The notes beneath the pieces were generated by a model. The model ran no database searches. It was given only the letters and a program-made list of their open reading frames with translations, and was not told where the DNA came from. From assembly GCA_965237405.1 (NCBI GenBank), contig OZ250139.1, positions 1,550,001 to 1,614,000 of the forward strand: a stretch of 64,000 bases of DNA, read 5' to 3'. Both the position numbers and the translations under genes were made by a program. The DNA is from CAUZIB01 sp963663925. GTDB taxonomy: Bacteria > Acidobacteriota > Vicinamibacteria > Vicinamibacterales > UBA8438. Shown in pieces: positions 53,526-62,353 of the stretch; the first letter of the stretch is position 1, and every line of letters begins with the position of its first letter.

Positions 53526-54647
53526 ATGGAATCTCTGGCCAAGTCTCTACGTCACGCAGTTTGTGGAGGTGGGTTCCGTATTAGCGTTGTTGCTTTCGTC
53601 ATGCTCGTCGTACAGGCCCGAGCGCACCAACCGGATGTAAATCTACCCGTCATCGATCTCATCCTTGTCACGATCAACAGCGAAACCATCACCGAAAGCG
53701 ACCTTCAGACCTATCAGGTAAAAGCAATTCGGCAACGTGCTCGCTCCCCGGTGACCACCGCGGCGCTGGCGCGCGTAATCTCGGAAGTCACTCCTGGCGC
53801 AATCGCCGCGGCCGTCGACGAAACGCTCATGGCCCAGAGGGCCCGCGTGTTGGGCTACGCCTTCACCGACGACATGTTTGAACAGTTTCTCTCGAACGCA
53901 AGAGGCGTCTTCCGCTTCCAGGGGCAAACCGAAGACTTCAAAACCAATGAAGAAGTCCTGAAGGCTATCCAGAAATCAGAAAGAATAACAGCGCAGGAAA
54001 TTCGCCGGATGATCGAGCGCCAGATGCTTGCCCAACAAGCGATGCAGATCGACATTCTGGACCAGGTCAGCCTGACAGAGGCTGAAGCTCGTGAGTACTA
54101 CAACACCCATATCAGTGAGTACACGACGCCCGCAACCGCGACATTGCGTGAGATCCTTATTGCAGTGCCGAATGGGGAAGGTGACGCGCGAGCCGAGGAT
54201 CACGCAAGAATGTTGGCAGAAACAACCGTGGTCCAACTGCGCAATGGCGAAGACTTTTCGGTGCTCGCAGCCGAGTTGTCCGATTCCCCATCGAAAGCGA
54301 ATGGAGGTCGGGTTGGACCACTTGTGGTGACCGAATATTCCCAAGCAATCCAGGAGCTTATTGCCGAACTTGAGGTCGGTGACGTCGCAGACCCCATTCG
54401 GACGGCGCAGGGCTATCAGATCGTGATGTTGGACTTGAGTGTCGAGGTCTATGTACGTCCGTTCGATGAACTTCGCGAGGAAATTACAGGCAGCGTCTTC
54501 GGCAACCGTCGGACTGACATGTACAACACGCTGCTTCAGACGTTACGAAACCAGGCTGTCATCGAATGGCAGGACCAGGACCTTCGGCTGGCGTACGAAA
54601 GCTATCGCGCGGCCAATCCCGAAGTGCAGGCGCTCCCGCTGCGCTAG
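53526..54647 (+). CDS. SurA-like peptidyl-prolyl isomerase (PpiC/parvulin type), exported
   Basis: A 373-residue protein. It has a signal peptide (VVAFVMLVVQARAHQ), a SurA-N-like helical part with SETITESDLQTYQVKAIRQR and DETLMAQRARVLGYAFTDDM, and a parvulin domain (about 200-310) with EYTTPATATLREILIAVPNG, AETTVVQLRNGEDFSVLAAE, SDSPSKANGGRVGPL and VGDVADPIRTAQGYQIVML. SurA-type proteins chaperone outer-membrane barrels in the periplasm; the two DUF5916 barrels in this window could be clients. The ATG at 53526 is preferred over a GTG three codons earlier; either may be right. The hydrolase gene follows 36 bases after its stop. Confidence 0.88.
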   Translation: MESLAKSLRHAVCGGGFRISVVAFVMLVVQARAHQPDVNLPVIDLILVTINSETITESDLQTYQVKAIRQRARSPVTTAALARVISEVTPGAIAAAVDETLMAQRARVLGYAFTDDMFEQFLSNARGVFRFQGQTEDFKTNEEVLKAIQKSERITAQEIRRMIERQMLAQQAMQIDILDQVSLTEAEAREYYNTHISEYTTPATATLREILIAVPNGEGDARAEDHARMLAETTVVQLRNGEDFSVLAAELSDSPSKANGGRVGPLVVTEYSQAIQELIAELEVGDVADPIRTAQGYQIVMLDLSVEVYVRPFDELREEITGSVFGNRRTDMYNTLLQTLRNQAVIEWQDQDLRLAYESYRAANPEVQALPLR

Positions 54648-54683
54648 CCGTTGGGCGCACGGGATAGTGGGACAAATCGGGTC

Positions 54684-55364
54684 ATGCACAAGACAGAGAT
54701 TCGTCGGGACGTCATTGACCGAATCTTGAGCCGACGCGGCCACTTGCACATCCACAATCAGCTTGATCCTTCGCGTACCGCCCTGGTGGTCATCGACATG
54801 CAGAACGCGTTCGTCCAACCTGGACTTCCCTCTGCGGTACCGGTGGCCCGTGAGATCGTTCCCAATATCAATCGCCTGGCAGCAGCATTGCGCAAACAGG
54901 GTGGCACCGTGGTGTGGGTCTATACGACGTTCACACCTTCGAACATCAAGGACTGGTCGGTGCTGTTCAGGGGTGTGTATTCGACCGAGTTTGGCGACGT
55001 AACGATTGCAAGCTTGTGCGCCGGCACGGATGCGCATGCCCTTTGGCCCGAACTTGATGTGCACGATGGGGACTGGCAGTTGAGTAAGAATCGTTTCAGT
55101 GCTTTTCTGCCGGGCGCCTGTGACCTTGAGTTCCGGCTACGACAGGCCGCTATCGATACGGTATTGGTTGGCGGGACGCTAACCAACGTCTGCTGTGAGT
55201 CATCGGCTCGCGATGCGATGATGCGAAACTTTAACGTCGTTATGGTTACCGATGGCAACGCCGCTCTCGCTGACGCTGATCACAATGCTAGCCTAACGGC
55301 TCTCGCACAAACCTTCGCCGATGTCATGAGCACCGATGAAGTCATCGCGCGACTCACTGCTTAA
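54684..55364 (+). CDS. Isochorismatase-family cysteine hydrolase
   Basis: A 226-residue cytoplasmic hydrolase of the isochorismatase/nicotinamidase fold. The catalytic triad is seen as Asp38 in ALVVIDMQNAF, Lys135 in SKNRFSAF and Cys170 in GTLTNVCCESSARDAM. FALPGACDLEFRLRQA-type sequence and GDVTIASLCAGTDAHALWPE fit the family. Substrates range from isochorismate to N-carbamoyl compounds and amides; the exact one is unknown. The ATG at 54684 is better than an earlier in-frame start at 54651. It ends in an 11-base overlap with the convergent cytochrome gene. Confidence 0.88.
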   Translation: MHKTEIRRDVIDRILSRRGHLHIHNQLDPSRTALVVIDMQNAFVQPGLPSAVPVAREIVPNINRLAAALRKQGGTVVWVYTTFTPSNIKDWSVLFRGVYSTEFGDVTIASLCAGTDAHALWPELDVHDGDWQLSKNRFSAFLPGACDLEFRLRQAAIDTVLVGGTLTNVCCESSARDAMMRNFNVVMVTDGNAALADADHNASLTALAQTFADVMSTDEVIARLTA

Positions 55365-55773
55365 TCCGAAATCCGTCGGCGGTCTCCTCACGGAACTGCT
55401 CATGGCACGACTGGCACGTGCTGCGCATCAGGCTCACGGCGGCGCCGGCAGCCTGCGGGTCCTTGTTGTCGGCCGCAGCCAGGATGGGCTCGAGCTGGCC
55501 GATTGCCTCCCGCGCCAGCGCCGCGGCCGCATCGGTGCCACGCGCGGTCCAGAATGCTTCGACCGCCTCAAACTGGGTTCTCAGCTTCTGGACATCATCG
55601 GCCAGCTCTGGCCAGTAGCGCGCGTCGACGTGCTGGTTGGCATCGCCCATCAGAAAGCGAATTTCAGTCATGGATTTCGCGTAGTCATCCTCGCTCGCGA
55701 TGTTCTGGGACGTCACGGGAACGGCGCACACCAGGATGATGCCAACCGCAGCTGCTGGTTGATGAATTTGCAT
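55354..55773 (-). CDS. Cytochrome c' (class II), periplasmic
   Basis: A 139-residue exported protein with the signal sequence AAAVGIILVCAVPVTSQ. The body is a four-helix bundle (SMTEIRFLMGDANQHVDARY, DDVQKLRTQFEAVEAFWTAR, AAAALAREAIGQLEPILAAA) and the haem motif CQSCH sits near the end at 120-124, as in class II cytochromes c'. Role: electron carrier or gas binding in the periplasm; it could take electrons from the PQQ dehydrogenases. The ATG at 55773 has AGGAGG eight bases upstream. It is divergent from the quinoprotein gene at 55936. Confidence 0.85.
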   Translation of the reverse strand: MQIHQPAAAVGIILVCAVPVTSQNIASEDDYAKSMTEIRFLMGDANQHVDARYWPELADDVQKLRTQFEAVEAFWTARGTDAAAALAREAIGQLEPILAAADNKDPQAAGAAVSLMRSTCQSCHEQFREETADGFRIKQ

Positions 55774-55935
55774 CAAGATCTCCTCCTGAGGACGTAACGA
55801 TCTGAGAGGCAATTATAGCGGCGTACGGATTTGAACCTGCGATGGAGGTATTACAGTCGGTCCACGTGACTCAGCACATGAACAAGATTGGAGTGAAATC
55901 CCTTATGATGGCCGGAAACTTAGTCACGCTTGGCC

Positions 55936-57951
55936 ATGAGCCACCCTTCAGAGGGTCGCTACGAGATTGTTAGAGCAAGATTCCATATGCGAGGAGTCCG
56001 CAGGTTCCTGATATTGGGTCACGGTGGGTTGATAGTCATCGCCGTCGTAGCGAATACCGCCACGGCGCAACCAGCCCAGGTTGGGGAATGGCGTGCCTTT
56101 GGCGCCGACCCGAGCAACACGAAATACTCACCGCTCGATCAGATCACGGTCACGAACTTCACCGACCTGGAAATCGCCTGGCGCTGGACCTCGATCTCGA
56201 CCGAGGTGGCGACCCAGCATGAGCGAATCGTCCCTGGTCTCTTCAAGGGCACGCCACTCATGGTGGGTCGGCTGGTCTATATCGCCACCGCACTGGGGCA
56301 GGTGGCGGCGCTCGACGCCGGCACGGGGAAGCAGGTCTGGGCCTACGACCCACGGGCCTACGACCGTCTCGAACGACCGGCCAACATTGGCTGGCAGCAC
56401 CGCGGGGTCTCTTACTGGAGCGACGCCAGCAGCGATGACGCCCGCATCTTCATCGCGACCCATGATCTGCGCCTGATCGCCCTTGACGCCCGGACGGGTG
56501 ATTTGAAGCCAGGCTTCGGCGACAACGGTATCGTCGACCTGAGCGGCACGCTTGGGCGTCCAATCGACCGCTCGCGCATCACCCACTCGACACCGGTTGC
56601 CGTCGTGCGCAACATAGTCGTTGTCGGCAGCACCCTAACAGATCAGACCACGACCCGGGAGGCGCCGCCGGGACACGTCCGCGGATTCGACGCGCGCACC
56701 GGTGCCATGAAATGGATCTTCCACACCATTCCCCAGGGCGACGACTTCGGCGTCGACTCTTGGCAAAACGAGTCGTGGCGCTACAGCGGGCACACCAACG
56801 TCTGGGGAACGATGGCCGTCGACGAGGAGCTCGGCTACGTCTACCTGCCAATCAGCACTCCCACGAATGACTGGTACGGCGGAATGCGCCCCGGTGACAA
56901 CCTGTTCGCGGAGAGCATCGTGTGTGTCGACGCCGAGACCGGCCAGCGGGTCTGGCACTTCCAAGCGGTGCACCACGGGCTGTGGGACTACGACTTCCCA
57001 ACCGCCGCGAATCTGCTCGACATCACGGTCGACGGACGCGAAATCAAGGCGATCGCCCAGACCAGCAAACAGGCGTTCACCTACGTCTTCGACCGAACGA
57101 CCGGTGAGCCGGTCTGGCCAATCGAAGAGCAACCAGTGCCCGCGGGAAACGTTCCGGGCGAATGGTACTCGCCCACGCAGCCGTTTCCAACGAAGCCGGC
57201 GCCATTCGATCTGCAGGGCATCACGGTCAATGACTTGATCGACTTCACTCCCGAGCTTCGAGAAGCAGCACTCAGGATCGCAGAACGGGCACAGCTGGGT
57301 CCGATCTTCATGCCGCCCCAGGTTCGAGGACAAGGGAAACCGATCATCCAGTCGCCGGGACCGGGTGGCGGTGTGAACTGGCCCGGCGCCGCGGCCGACC
57401 CCGAGACTGGACGGCTGTTCGTACCTTCACAGACCAGACTACGGGCCGTGGAGCTCGTCAAATACCCACCGCCCGCCACGGTCGGCTACTTCACCGACCC
57501 CTGGGCAGTCCCCGTCCCTGGGCCGCGGGGGCTCCCGCTAGTCAAGCCGCCGTACAAGCGGATCACCGCCATTGACCTGAACTCTGGGGACCATGTCTGG
57601 ATGAGCCCGCACGGGGATGGCCCAAGAAACCACCCGGCGTTACGTGAACTGAACCTACCGGCGCTCGGTGGCCACATTGGCAGACACGGTGGCGGCCCGC
57701 TCGTGACGAAGACCCTATTGATCGTCAATTCCGGCGGGCGGTACGTCACCGACCCGGCAGCCGGAGCACGCACCATCACCGCCTATCACAAGGAGAATGG
57801 TGAGTATCTCGGCTCGGTGACACTGCCCGCAGTGCCGTCCGGCAACCCCATCACCTACCTGCACGAAGGCAGGCAGTACATCGCGGTGGCCGTTGGAGGC
57901 GGAGGTGGCAACGCCGTGCCAGAACTGATCGCCTTGGCCCTACCGGAGTAA
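55936..57951 (+). CDS. PQQ-dependent glucose-dehydrogenase-like quinoprotein (exported)
   Basis: A 671-residue quinoprotein of the membrane-glucose-dehydrogenase type, without the membrane part. A signal peptide (GLIVIAVVANTATAQ) is followed by GEWRAFGADPSNTKYSPLDQ, LGQVAALDAGTGKQVWAYDP, GHVRGFDARTGAMKWIFHTI, the typical VHHGLWDYDFPTAANLLDIT, SKQAFTYVFDRTTGEPVWPI and late GGGPLVTKTLLIVNSGGRYV. Such enzymes oxidise aldoses or polyols in the periplasm. No haem is present, so a separate cytochrome or quinone accepts the electrons; the divergent cytochrome c' is a candidate. The start is open between ATG 55936 and ATG 55987. Confidence 0.9.
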   Translation: MSHPSEGRYEIVRARFHMRGVRRFLILGHGGLIVIAVVANTATAQPAQVGEWRAFGADPSNTKYSPLDQITVTNFTDLEIAWRWTSISTEVATQHERIVPGLFKGTPLMVGRLVYIATALGQVAALDAGTGKQVWAYDPRAYDRLERPANIGWQHRGVSYWSDASSDDARIFIATHDLRLIALDARTGDLKPGFGDNGIVDLSGTLGRPIDRSRITHSTPVAVVRNIVVVGSTLTDQTTTREAPPGHVRGFDARTGAMKWIFHTIPQGDDFGVDSWQNESWRYSGHTNVWGTMAVDEELGYVYLPISTPTNDWYGGMRPGDNLFAESIVCVDAETGQRVWHFQAVHHGLWDYDFPTAANLLDITVDGREIKAIAQTSKQAFTYVFDRTTGEPVWPIEEQPVPAGNVPGEWYSPTQPFPTKPAPFDLQGITVNDLIDFTPELREAALRIAERAQLGPIFMPPQVRGQGKPIIQSPGPGGGVNWPGAAADPETGRLFVPSQTRLRAVELVKYPPPATVGYFTDPWAVPVPGPRGLPLVKPPYKRITAIDLNSGDHVWMSPHGDGPRNHPALRELNLPALGGHIGRHGGGPLVTKTLLIVNSGGRYVTDPAAGARTITAYHKENGEYLGSVTLPAVPSGNPITYLHEGRQYIAVAVGGGGGNAVPELIALALPE

Positions 57952-58134
57952 TCACGAAACTGTTAGGTTAATCAGCGAAGGGGAATGTCGTCGGCTTCCG
58001 AGAAATGATTCAAGCTAGCAAAACCCTGTGCTTCACGCTGGCACCTGGCGAGGTGGGTAGGACTATTCCCGAGTCGTGATGAAGGTTGCGAGAACCTCCA
58101 TTACCTCCTCGTCAGGCGGACGCGTGACAACCCC

Positions 58135-60216
58135 CTAGCGGGTCCGAACGCTAGTGACCACCTGACCCGTTGGCGAACCGGCTGCTGTTGTACTCTCGAA
58201 CGTCAGTCTGACACGTCCGTCCGTAGTCTCGTAAGTCCATATAGTCAACGCTGGCACAGCCCCTGGCACCAACGCTTCCTGCTGCGGCGATCCAACCCTT
58301 TCACGTACCTGCTCCATATTCAGCCCGACCAACGTGCCAGGATCAACGCCTTGGATAGACCCTGTCAATATGAAATTCACAGTCTCCGTCATGATGATGG
58401 GAACGGCAACGCCGTCAAGCATCGTCGGGGTGTAGACCCACTGGCGTGCGGCTTCAACCGCCGCCTGGTCGACGAGCGGGTCTACGGAACGCAACACCTT
58501 AACGTCAGTAACCCGACCGGTTGCACTGAGTTCCGTCTCGAGAATGACAATGCCCTGAATACTTGCATTACGCGCGCCCTCCGGATACGTCGGAGCTACA
58601 TCCTGAGTTCTTGTTGGTCGGGGAATGTTGCCCGCGACACGGACTGGTTGAGGCATCACGAAGTTAACGGTCTCCGTCATGATGACGGGAACCGCAACTC
58701 CGTCAAGTACCGTCGGGGTGTAGACCCACTGGCGTGCGGCTTCGACCGCCGCCTGGTCGACGATCGGGTCTACGGAACGCAACACTTTAACGTCAGTAAC
58801 CAGACCTGTTGCGCTGATCACGGTCTCGAGAATGACAAGACCTTGGATACGTGCACCACGCGCGGCCTCCGGATACGTTGGAATCACGTCCGTGGTTCTT
58901 GTTGGTCGAACAACGTCGCCCCCAACCCGTACGGGGCCAGCCAGCCGAAATGTAGGTGGAGCCTCCTCCCTAGGTGACGCCGACCTTGCTGCCGGTTGAG
59001 ACGCGGGCGGAGCCTCCTCCCTAGGCGACGCTGATCTGGCTACAGGCGGGGAGACAGGCGGAACTTCCTCCCTAGGCGACGCCGATCGCGATACCGGCTG
59101 GAAGACGGGTGGAGCCTCCTCCCTAGGCGAAGCCGGTCTCGCCACTTGGACAGAGTCACCGCGTGCGGGCGCGATAGCCGAAGCTCGTGCCTCTATTTCA
59201 GTAGTCGGCTCAGACGCGGGCTCCGGTCCTAGGGTTGAAATCGGCGGCTGTTCAAAGATTGTCAGAGGGAGAATAGGCTCCGCTCGTGAAACCAACTCAC
59301 TGCTGGTGGCCTCCGGTGCTGCCCCCCTGCCCAAGAAGAATCCCAGCATTCCCACGACAATAGCCATCGCACCGACACCAAGGAGTAGCCGGATGTCCCA
59401 GAGGGCAGAGAACCGACGACCCTCATTCGGGTGATCGTCAACTAAGGGCAGACTAGCGGCTCCACTGCCTTCCTTGGAAACCGCCCCAAAGTTGTCCGAT
59501 CCTTTTGCTCTGTGTGTGTCTGTCACCTCTTCGGGCCTAGGCTGAGGAACAGCGACTCTAATGGTCGCTGTGGACTCTTCCGGCAACGTCGGAGGCGGAC
59601 CTTTAGGCGATTTCGCTTCACTGGTGGTCCGCAAGGCGTGCTTTAGTACGTCGGACTGAAGTGACATCGCTTCGACATGGGCAGGATGCTGCCCAAGTAC
59701 CTGCTCGATTAACGTGGCCGCCTCGGTCAGCGCGCCTTCCGTCAGCCGCTGACGGGCCAGCGTAAGCGACTGGACGATCTGACGCTCCTGCTCAGCTTGA
59801 TCCACCGTCTCCAGCAGTGACACGACCTTTAGGTCGTCCGGACTGAGGACAACGGCTTGCTCGATCGCGGCCCTGGCCTGCGCGAGATCGTTGCCGGCAA
59901 GCGCCGACTCGGCTTCCTCCAAGTGCATCTTGATCTGCGTGTCTCGCCGCTCACGCAGCTCTCGGAGACGGTCGCTCTGAGGTGGTTTAGGGTTACCCTC
60001 CATAGACGGCGACCGACGGTGGATGGTCCCACTTCCCTTGTTTTCGTTCACGTCGGCTTCATCAGCACTCCGGGCCAATGCGCCGCCGATGCCCAAAGTA
60101 GTAAACCGCTCTCCCTCTTGGCTTTCGTCCGAGGCGGCTTCATCACCACTCTCGGCCGAGGCGCCACCGATGCCAAGGGTGGTAAACGCCTTCTTTTTTT
60201 CGTCTGACTTGGTCAG
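58135..60216 (-). CDS. TPR-like, single-span protein with two tandem TonB domains and BamE-like end
   Basis: A 693-residue bitopic protein. The cytoplasmic part has two FTTLGIGGAxA repeats (about 11-22 and 38-49) and helical TPR-like repeats (about 90-195). A membrane span is near 276-297 (LLLGVGAMAIVVGMLGFF). A periplasmic linker holds four to five copies of SxSPREExPP. Then come two nearly identical TonB C-terminal domains of 96 residues (PTYPEAARGARIQGLVILET, DVKVLRSVDPIVDQAAVEAA, VYTPTVLDGVAVPVIMTETV), and a last domain with LNMEQVRERVGSPQQE resembling SmpA/BamE. TonB normally has one such domain. CTG at 60216 is the proposed start, seven bases after GAGGGAG; a GTG at 60237 has no ribosome binding site. 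Confidence 0.8.
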   Translation of the reverse strand: MTKSDEKKKAFTTLGIGGASAESGDEAASDESQEGERFTTLGIGGALARSADEADVNENKGSGTIHRRSPSMEGNPKPPQSDRLRELRERRDTQIKMHLEEAESALAGNDLAQARAAIEQAVVLSPDDLKVVSLLETVDQAEQERQIVQSLTLARQRLTEGALTEAATLIEQVLGQHPAHVEAMSLQSDVLKHALRTTSEAKSPKGPPPTLPEESTATIRVAVPQPRPEEVTDTHRAKGSDNFGAVSKEGSGAASLPLVDDHPNEGRRFSALWDIRLLLGVGAMAIVVGMLGFFLGRGAAPEATSSELVSRAEPILPLTIFEQPPISTLGPEPASEPTTEIEARASAIAPARGDSVQVARPASPREEAPPVFQPVSRSASPREEVPPVSPPVARSASPREEAPPASQPAARSASPREEAPPTFRLAGPVRVGGDVVRPTRTTDVIPTYPEAARGARIQGLVILETVISATGLVTDVKVLRSVDPIVDQAAVEAARQWVYTPTVLDGVAVPVIMTETVNFVMPQPVRVAGNIPRPTRTQDVAPTYPEGARNASIQGIVILETELSATGRVTDVKVLRSVDPLVDQAAVEAARQWVYTPTMLDGVAVPIIMTETVNFILTGSIQGVDPGTLVGLNMEQVRERVGSPQQEALVPGAVPALTIWTYETTDGRVRLTFESTTAAGSPTGQVVTSVRTR
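58369..58944 (-). repeat. Tandem 288-base repeat encoding TonB domains
   Basis: Two copies with a period of 288 bases (96 codons), for example the shared TCTCCGTCATGATGA-type strings starting near 58382 and 58670, and a stretch near 58435 and 58723 that is almost identical. The two proteins differ in a few positions only (for example VVRP/IPRP and VISATGLV/ELSATGRV), which implies a recent duplication or gene conversion. Confidence 0.85.
58956..59145 (-). repeat. 51-base tandem repeats encoding SPREExPP linker
   Basis: Four units about 51 bases apart, each with GCCTCCTCCCTAGGCGACG or a near copy (first positions near 58956, 59007, 59058 and 59109). They encode the SPREEAPP/SPREEVPP repeats of the periplasmic linker, an extended spacer for TonB-type proteins. 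Confidence 0.8.
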
Positions 60217-60223
60217 GTTGTCT

Positions 60224-60230
60224 CTCCCTC
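60224..60230 (-). promoter_or_regulatory. Shine-Dalgarno site before CTG codon
   Basis: GAGGGAG on the minus strand, seven bases before CTG at 60214-60216. It is the only good ribosome binding site near the start of the double-TonB gene. Confidence 0.5.
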
Positions 60231-60237
60231 TAAACAC

Positions 60238-60657
60238 TCAATATTGAGCTTATTAACGTCAGTACGAGAATTATATGCTTGGTTTTGTCACCTGGGGCCA
60301 CAAGTGCAACAGAAAGCCCAAAGCGTTTCATCCGACCGTCAGAGAGGACAACTCCCCGAAGCGATATCGTCGACCCATTCGTGAGCGACACCCAACGACC
60401 CCGGATGAAGGCCCGCATGCGGAGGTGGCGCTAGAGGACCAGTACCTCGAACCGGCGATATGCTTCGGTGGAACTATTTATTTCGGATTCTGGATCCACA
60501 GGAATCTTATCCATGCCAACCCAGGCAACGTCGTGAGCTACACCACGATTGACCCATCGACACAGTTGGGGAGCGCACTACTCTGACAACGCACGTTGCA
60601 TTGACCCTTAGTTACAAGGAGTCTGGTTGTCATGTAATCAAGGATTGTGGGCCTGAC
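60238..60657. other. 420-base gap without a recognised gene
   Basis: A plus-strand frame of 103 codons (60275-60586) has no family resemblance and no ribosome binding site. No RNA gene or repeat is seen. The part next to 60237 is AT-rich and may be the promoter of the double-TonB gene. Confidence 0.35.
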
Positions 60658-62148
60658 CTACTCCTTGAGCCACTGCCGACGACGCGGCCACTTCGGCCCG
60701 TCCTCGAAGAACCGTACTCCACTTCCGATTCGATCGTAGTCACCAAGTTCCTTCCGAGCAGCATCAGCGAGCGCTCTTAGCCGGTCGATGACCTCTGGGT
60801 GTTGTTTCGCAACGTTTCGTTGTTCACCGATGTCGGTATCGAGATTGTAGAGCTCAAGCTCCTTTACCGGCTCGCGAATTTCCCCCAAGAACGCGCCAAA
60901 ACGCGAGAGTAGCCACGGCGATTCGTGCTGCCCCGGGCGCGGAAAAACGAGTTTCCACGGACCGCTGCGAACGGCGTCGAGATGGGTTTCCTGGTAGTAG
61001 TAGAACGCCTCATGCGGACTCGTCGCCCCGGGATCGCCGAGCATCAGAGACGAGATATCGCGGCCGTCAAGCGTACGGTCGGCGGGGAGGTCCGCGCCGG
61101 CCATCGCAATGAACGTGGGTAAGAGATCCATTGTCGTTGCGATTTCGCTCGTCTCGGTGCCAGCGGGTATGTACCCGGGACCCCACATGACGGTGGGGAC
61201 ACGGACGCCACCCTCCCATGTTGTTCCTTTCGCGCTCCGCAAAGGGCCTGCCGAACCGGCACGTTCCGTTATCGACGGGTCGAATTGAGGCACTGACCCA
61301 GATCTCCACCCTGGCCAGTAATTGCTCCATGGTCCGTTGTCTGAGGTGTAGACAATGATTGTCTTCTGGTCGAGACCAAGCTCTCGGATGAGGTCGACAA
61401 TTTCGCCCGTACTGGCATCGAGTTCTTCGATAACGTCGCCATAGAGACCCCGGTCTGAGCGTCCCCTAAATGGCTCGGTGGCACCAAGTGCTACGTGCGG
61501 CATGGTATGCGCAATATAGAGAAAGAAGGGATCGTCTTCGTGCCTTCGGATAAAGGCCAGTGCTTCGTCGGTGTATCGCCGGGTCAGGTCGTCAACATCC
61601 GCCGACTCTTCGATCTTGTCTTCATTACGATGCACCCAGTGAACCTGACCACTGTCATTTGCCCCAACGACGCCGAACCAATAATCAAAGCCACGCCGGA
61701 CGGGGTTGAGCTCAGGCGTAAACCCCTCCAGGCGTTTCGTAATGTCGAGTTTGCCAATCATCCCCGTAGCGTAGCCGGCCTGCTGGAGGATCGCGGGCAG
61801 TAAAACCTCTTCTTTATGCACGTACGGGAAACTATTCTTCGCGTTGCCGATCTCTCCAACGCGAATCGGATAGCTTCCGGTCAAGAGGGCTGTCCGAGAC
61901 GGCCCACACTTGGGCTGAGCGTAGAAGTCGGTGAACCGAATTCCTTCGAGAGCCATTTGGTCAATTCGGGGAGTCGAAAAGTCCGTCGCGCCAAACACAC
62001 CAAGGTCCCCGTACCCTTGGTCATCGGCGAAAACGATAATAAAGTTCGGTGGGATCGGTGCCACGTCAAGCGCCGTCGAAGAGCATCCCCAGGAACCGGA
62101 TACCGCAACGACCAGTATCAATCGCGAGAGCATGGCTCGTAGTGTCAT
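60658..62148 (-). CDS. Type I sulfatase, exported lipoprotein-like
   Basis: A 496-residue sulfatase of the arylsulfatase group. The N-terminal leader ends GSWGC, a weak lipobox. Catalytic points: DDQGYGDLG near 42, the formylglycine site C81-G-P-S-R followed by TALLTG, PFFLYIAHTMPHVALG, IVYTSDNGPWSNYW, and AKGTTWEGGVRVPTVMWGPG. The usual GKWHLG is GKLDITKR, so the second catalytic His of that motif is replaced by Asp, an oddity. The CxPSR type needs a formylglycine-generating enzyme, which is not in this window. Substrates are probably sulfated polysaccharides, which fits the uronic-sugar genes elsewhere. A GAAGAGACA precedes the ATG. Confidence 0.9.
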   Translation of the reverse strand: MTLRAMLSRLILVVAVSGSWGCSSTALDVAPIPPNFIIVFADDQGYGDLGVFGATDFSTPRIDQMALEGIRFTDFYAQPKCGPSRTALLTGSYPIRVGEIGNAKNSFPYVHKEEVLLPAILQQAGYATGMIGKLDITKRLEGFTPELNPVRRGFDYWFGVVGANDSGQVHWVHRNEDKIEESADVDDLTRRYTDEALAFIRRHEDDPFFLYIAHTMPHVALGATEPFRGRSDRGLYGDVIEELDASTGEIVDLIRELGLDQKTIIVYTSDNGPWSNYWPGWRSGSVPQFDPSITERAGSAGPLRSAKGTTWEGGVRVPTVMWGPGYIPAGTETSEIATTMDLLPTFIAMAGADLPADRTLDGRDISSLMLGDPGATSPHEAFYYYQETHLDAVRSGPWKLVFPRPGQHESPWLLSRFGAFLGEIREPVKELELYNLDTDIGEQRNVAKQHPEVIDRLRALADAARKELGDYDRIGSGVRFFEDGPKWPRRRQWLKE

Positions 62149-62353
62149 TGTCTCTTCTCAATTTACCCAGAAAGACCCTCGCTTCGGCTGCCACACTTCT
62201 TACAGTGGCGTCGGCGTGAGACGAGAACAACGGGTAGTGCAAGGGAATAGCCCCTTAGACTACGCACTAAGTGTCAGAAAAATGGAGGTGCCGCCAAAAA
62301 ACCATCAAGTCCGGTTTCCAGGAAAGTCAGAACGGTTAGGCGCCGGCGAAAAT

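Noticed and set aside
60275..60586. Plus-strand frame of 103 codons
   Set aside because: Composition looks random, no start signal, no known motif.
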